Assembly (NCBI GenBank): GCA_022710245.1
Contig: JAKLHH010000045.1
Coordinates: forward strand, 1 to 15,951
DNA: 15,951 nt
Direction: 5' to 3'
From: Myxococcota bacterium
GTDB lineage: Bacteria; Myxococcota; Polyangia; GCA-2747355; JAKLHH01
A program made the translations under genes and the position numbers. Below are positions 14,662 to 15,951 of the stretch, in pieces (positions within the stretch are counted from its first letter, which is position 1; each line of letters starts with the position of its first letter). The notes under the pieces were generated by a model. That model was not told the DNA's origin. It searched no databases and worked only from the letters and a program-made list of their open reading frames with translations.

Positions 14662-15114
14662 CTAGTCATCATCGCCGAACACCTTGACGCGGTCCGAGGG
14701 AGTGAGACCCAGCGCCTCGAGGATCTTGCGCTTGGTGTCCATCCGGCATGCCATCCCCTTCTCCACCCGGTCGATGGTGAGGGTCGAGAGCCCCGCTCGG
14801 CGGGCCAGCTCGGCCTTGCTCATCATGCGCTCCATCCTCAGCATGCGGACGTTGTTCTTCCCTCTCGCCTTGGGCTTGACTGCCGAGCTCTTCGCGGAGT
14901 CTGATCGCTTCTCTGCAGCAGCATCAGCTTTCTTCTCCGCACTCGCAGCGTCCGATTTTTTCTCGGCGTGCTTCTCAGCGCCCTGCGAGCTCTTCTCCGA
15001 TCGCTTCTCACCGCCGGCCTCGCCAGCAGGCGAGTGGTGCGAACGCGATTCGGTCTCTCTTGCTCGCTCGCTCTCATCTGCGCGCTGCGTGTGCTCGGTC
15101 TTGGGGGTGTTCAT
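14662..15114 (-). CDS. Small Xre-type helix-turn-helix protein with charged repetitive N-terminus
   Basis: The 150-residue protein has two parts. Residues 1-85 are low complexity and predicted disordered, with near-repeats of AEKKSDA type (GEKRSEKSS, AEKKSDAAS, AEKKADAAA, EKRSDSAKS). Residues about 88-140 form a Cro/C1-type HTH: VRMLRMERMMSKAELARRAGLS (helices 1-2), TLTIDRVEKG (recognition helix and turn), then KRKILEALGL; the end is acidic (GDDD). It is probably a DNA-binding regulator. It heads the pil operon, 27 bases before pilM, with a promoter upstream, so autoregulation or control of pilMNOPQ is likely (inference). The ATG at 15114 has only a weak ribosome binding site (GGGACAGAG); internal ATGs just before the HTH could produce a short form. 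The family is clear; the target is unknown. Confidence 0.85.
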   Translation of the reverse strand: MNTPKTEHTQRADESERARETESRSHHSPAGEAGGEKRSEKSSQGAEKHAEKKSDAASAEKKADAAAEKRSDSAKSSAVKPKARGKNNVRMLRMERMMSKAELARRAGLSTLTIDRVEKGMACRMDTKRKILEALGLTPSDRVKVFGDDD

Positions 15115-15169
15115 CTCTGTCCCATTCTGTAGCTCGAGGGCCGAAGAATTTGGCTAGCAGATTGGGCCG

Positions 15170-15199
15170 ATTATGAAACCCCAGCCTCTTCGCTGTCAA
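15170..15199 (-). promoter_or_regulatory. Sigma-70-like promoter of the HTH-pilMNOPQ operon
   Basis: On the reverse strand a perfect TTGACA (complement of 15194-15199) is followed after 18 bases by CATAAT (complement of 15170-15175, 5 of 6). Transcription would start near 15163 and leave a leader of about 48 bases before the HTH gene ATG at 15114. An AT-rich island lies directly upstream and could act as an UP element. This is the best promoter match in the window. Confidence 0.7.
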
Positions 15200-15204
15200 G
15201 TACA

Positions 15205-15250
15205 ACACACTATAATTTACACATAATTAAGTTAAATTTACCTATCGCAT
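15205..15250. promoter_or_regulatory. AT-rich island with 21-bp-spaced direct repeats, upstream of the pil promoter
   Basis: The stretch is strikingly A/T-rich in an otherwise GC-rich window. AATTTAC occurs at 15214-15220 and 15235-15241, exactly 21 bases (two helical turns) apart, on either side of the small palindrome TTAAGTTAA (15227-15235). It sits just upstream of the -35 box, where an activator or UP element would act. Candidate operator for the adjacent HTH protein or for a nucleoid protein; inference only. A forward-strand TATAAT (15211-15216) has no good -35 partner. Confidence 0.45.
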
Positions 15251-15663
15251 AGTGCTCAATCGCATTGCATTAGCTTGGTCCACCAATCGCCCGATTCGTG
15301 GGCCAGCGCCCACTCTCCGGCGATCGGAAAGCCGTGCCGTATCGCTCGCCCCGATCTCCGCCCGCGAGAGCACCGATCCCGATTTCTGGCGATACGGGGC
15401 GATTATAACCCATGGACGACGATCACAGCCAATTGTCGCGGCGCCGCACAGGGCGGGCGGTCGTGCGTTGCTGCCGCGACCATGAAACAGCTGCACGCCT
15501 GCGGTCCCGGCACTGCCATGTCCTACATGTCGGCGCATGGGTTACTTTTCTCTACTCTACTACACCTTATGCGACACGGTACCACAGGCCCAATCCGCTG
15601 TCCAAAAAAGTGCCCGCTCCACCAAATACAGCTGGAAACCTCAGGCGTTCTGGCTCTTCTGCG
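15242..15663. other. Intergenic region between the NtrC-type gene and the pil promoter, no supported gene
   Basis: About 420 bases of lower GC and mixed composition with no convincing ORF; frames present on both strands have no recognisable protein features. It holds several inverted repeats: GTGGGC/GCCCAC (15298-15313, 4-base loop), CCGTATCGC/GCGATACGG (15337-15345 and 15389-15397), and a larger one listed separately. A reverse-strand TATAAT (15402-15407) has a TTGGCT 19 bases upstream, a weak promoter candidate. A run of six A (15604-15609) gives T6 on the reverse strand but no stem precedes it. No sigma-54 motif (TGGCAC-N5-TTGCA) was found. Confidence 0.5.
15435..15480. other. Two-part inverted repeat upstream of the pil operon
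   Basis: GTCGCGGC (15435-15442) is the exact reverse complement of GCCGCGAC (15473-15480), and inside it CGCAC (15445-15449) can pair with GTGCG (15463-15467). The result is a stem, an uneven internal loop and an upper stem. It may be a protein site or part of a small RNA; there is no T-run at either end. Confidence 0.3.
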
Positions 15664-15951
15664 CTAGCGATCCGTGATCCCGTACTCCTTTATCTTATAG
15701 AGGAGCGCGCGGTGGCTGATCTCCAGGATCTTGGCCGCGCTGGTCCGGTTGCCTCCGGTCCGCTTGAGGGCGCGCCGGATCAGCTCCTCCTCGATGATGC
15801 GGGTGGTCTTCTTGATGCTGAGCTCGCTGGAGAGCAGGGTCATGCGGATGCGGTCCTTGCTCTCGCGGATCTTGGCCGGCAGGCTCTCCGACTCGATCAG
15901 CTCGCTCTCGGTGAGGACCATGGCGTGCTCGATGGTGTTCTCCAGCTCGCG
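15664..15951 (-). CDS. Sigma-54-dependent NtrC-family regulator, C-terminal fragment (possibly PilR)
   Basis: The frame is open from the window edge and ends with TAG at 15666-15664, so only the last 95 residues are seen. It begins RELENTIEHAMVL, the conserved end of the AAA+ domain of sigma-54 activators (the family motif is NVRELEN). A linker follows, then a Fis-type HTH: IIEEELIRRALKRTGGNRTSAAKILEISHRALLYKIKEYGI. Such proteins are usually response regulators that remodel sigma-54 RNA polymerase. An ATG at 15921 lies inside the AAA+ sequence and is not the real start. The gene is on the same strand as the pil operon, 549 bases upstream of the HTH gene; in Myxococcus the pilSR genes are close to pilA and pilMNOPQ, so PilR is a fair guess, but the receiver domain that would help decide is outside the window. 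Confidence 0.93.
   Translation of the reverse strand, partial: RELENTIEHAMVLTESELIESESLPAKIRESKDRIRMTLLSSELSIKKTTRIIEEELIRRALKRTGGNRTSAAKILEISHRALLYKIKEYGITDR

Noticed and set aside
15604..15660. Rho-independent terminator after the NtrC-type gene
   Set aside because: There is a T6 run on the reverse strand but no adequate GC-rich stem directly before it.
15242..15667. Short ORFs on both strands upstream of the pil operon (98 and 130 codons)
   Set aside because: No ribosome binding site, no domain-like sequence, and they cross the inverted repeats and the AT island.

Overview
The window comes from a GC-rich Gram-negative bacterium. The best guess is a deltaproteobacterium or Myxococcota-like lineage: third codon positions are strongly G/C, there are several lipoproteins, an FHA-GGDEF protein and a WD-repeat lipoprotein occur together, and a pilMNOPQ operon lies next to an NtrC-type regulator. 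This placement rests on gene content and composition, not on a phylogeny.

Layout. Bases 1-2951 hold three forward genes: the 3' part of dxs (isoprenoid precursor synthesis), a WD40-type lipoprotein that starts 2 bases after dxs, and an FHA-GGDEF diguanylate cyclase with intact active and inhibitory sites. Bases 2952-3697 are a convergent non-coding gap that is unusually rich in repeats. It holds a degenerate 22-bp repeat, a 173-bp foldback element with 25-bp inverted ends, and an 18-bp tandem repeat. Bases 3698-15114 are reverse-strand genes. In transcription order they are: a small HTH protein with a charged repetitive N-terminus, pilM, pilN, pilO, pilP, pilQ, a Cys-rich lipoprotein, and a soluble-type lytic transglycosylase (slt) that appears to start at CTG. 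Bases 15115-15663 are a control region with a good sigma-70-like promoter and an AT-rich island. Bases 15664-15951 hold the C-terminus of a sigma-54-dependent NtrC-family regulator, possibly PilR.

How the genes work together. PilM (cytoplasmic, actin-like), PilN and PilO (inner membrane), PilP (lipoprotein) and PilQ (outer-membrane secretin) form the type IV pilus alignment complex that links the motor to the outer-membrane pore. The lytic transglycosylase downstream could open peptidoglycan for this envelope-spanning machine, and the lipoprotein between them could be an accessory part. Both are inferences from gene order.

Most unusual points: (1) PilQ is about 1445 residues because a stretch of about 700 residues, free of proline and aromatic residues and predicted to be coiled coil, sits between two periplasmic beta domains. 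(2) The pilP-pilQ gap holds seven perfect short hairpins in 185 bases, two with GNRA-type loops on the mRNA strand. (3) The foldback element lies between the convergent genes. No rRNA, tRNA, CRISPR array or transposase gene was seen.
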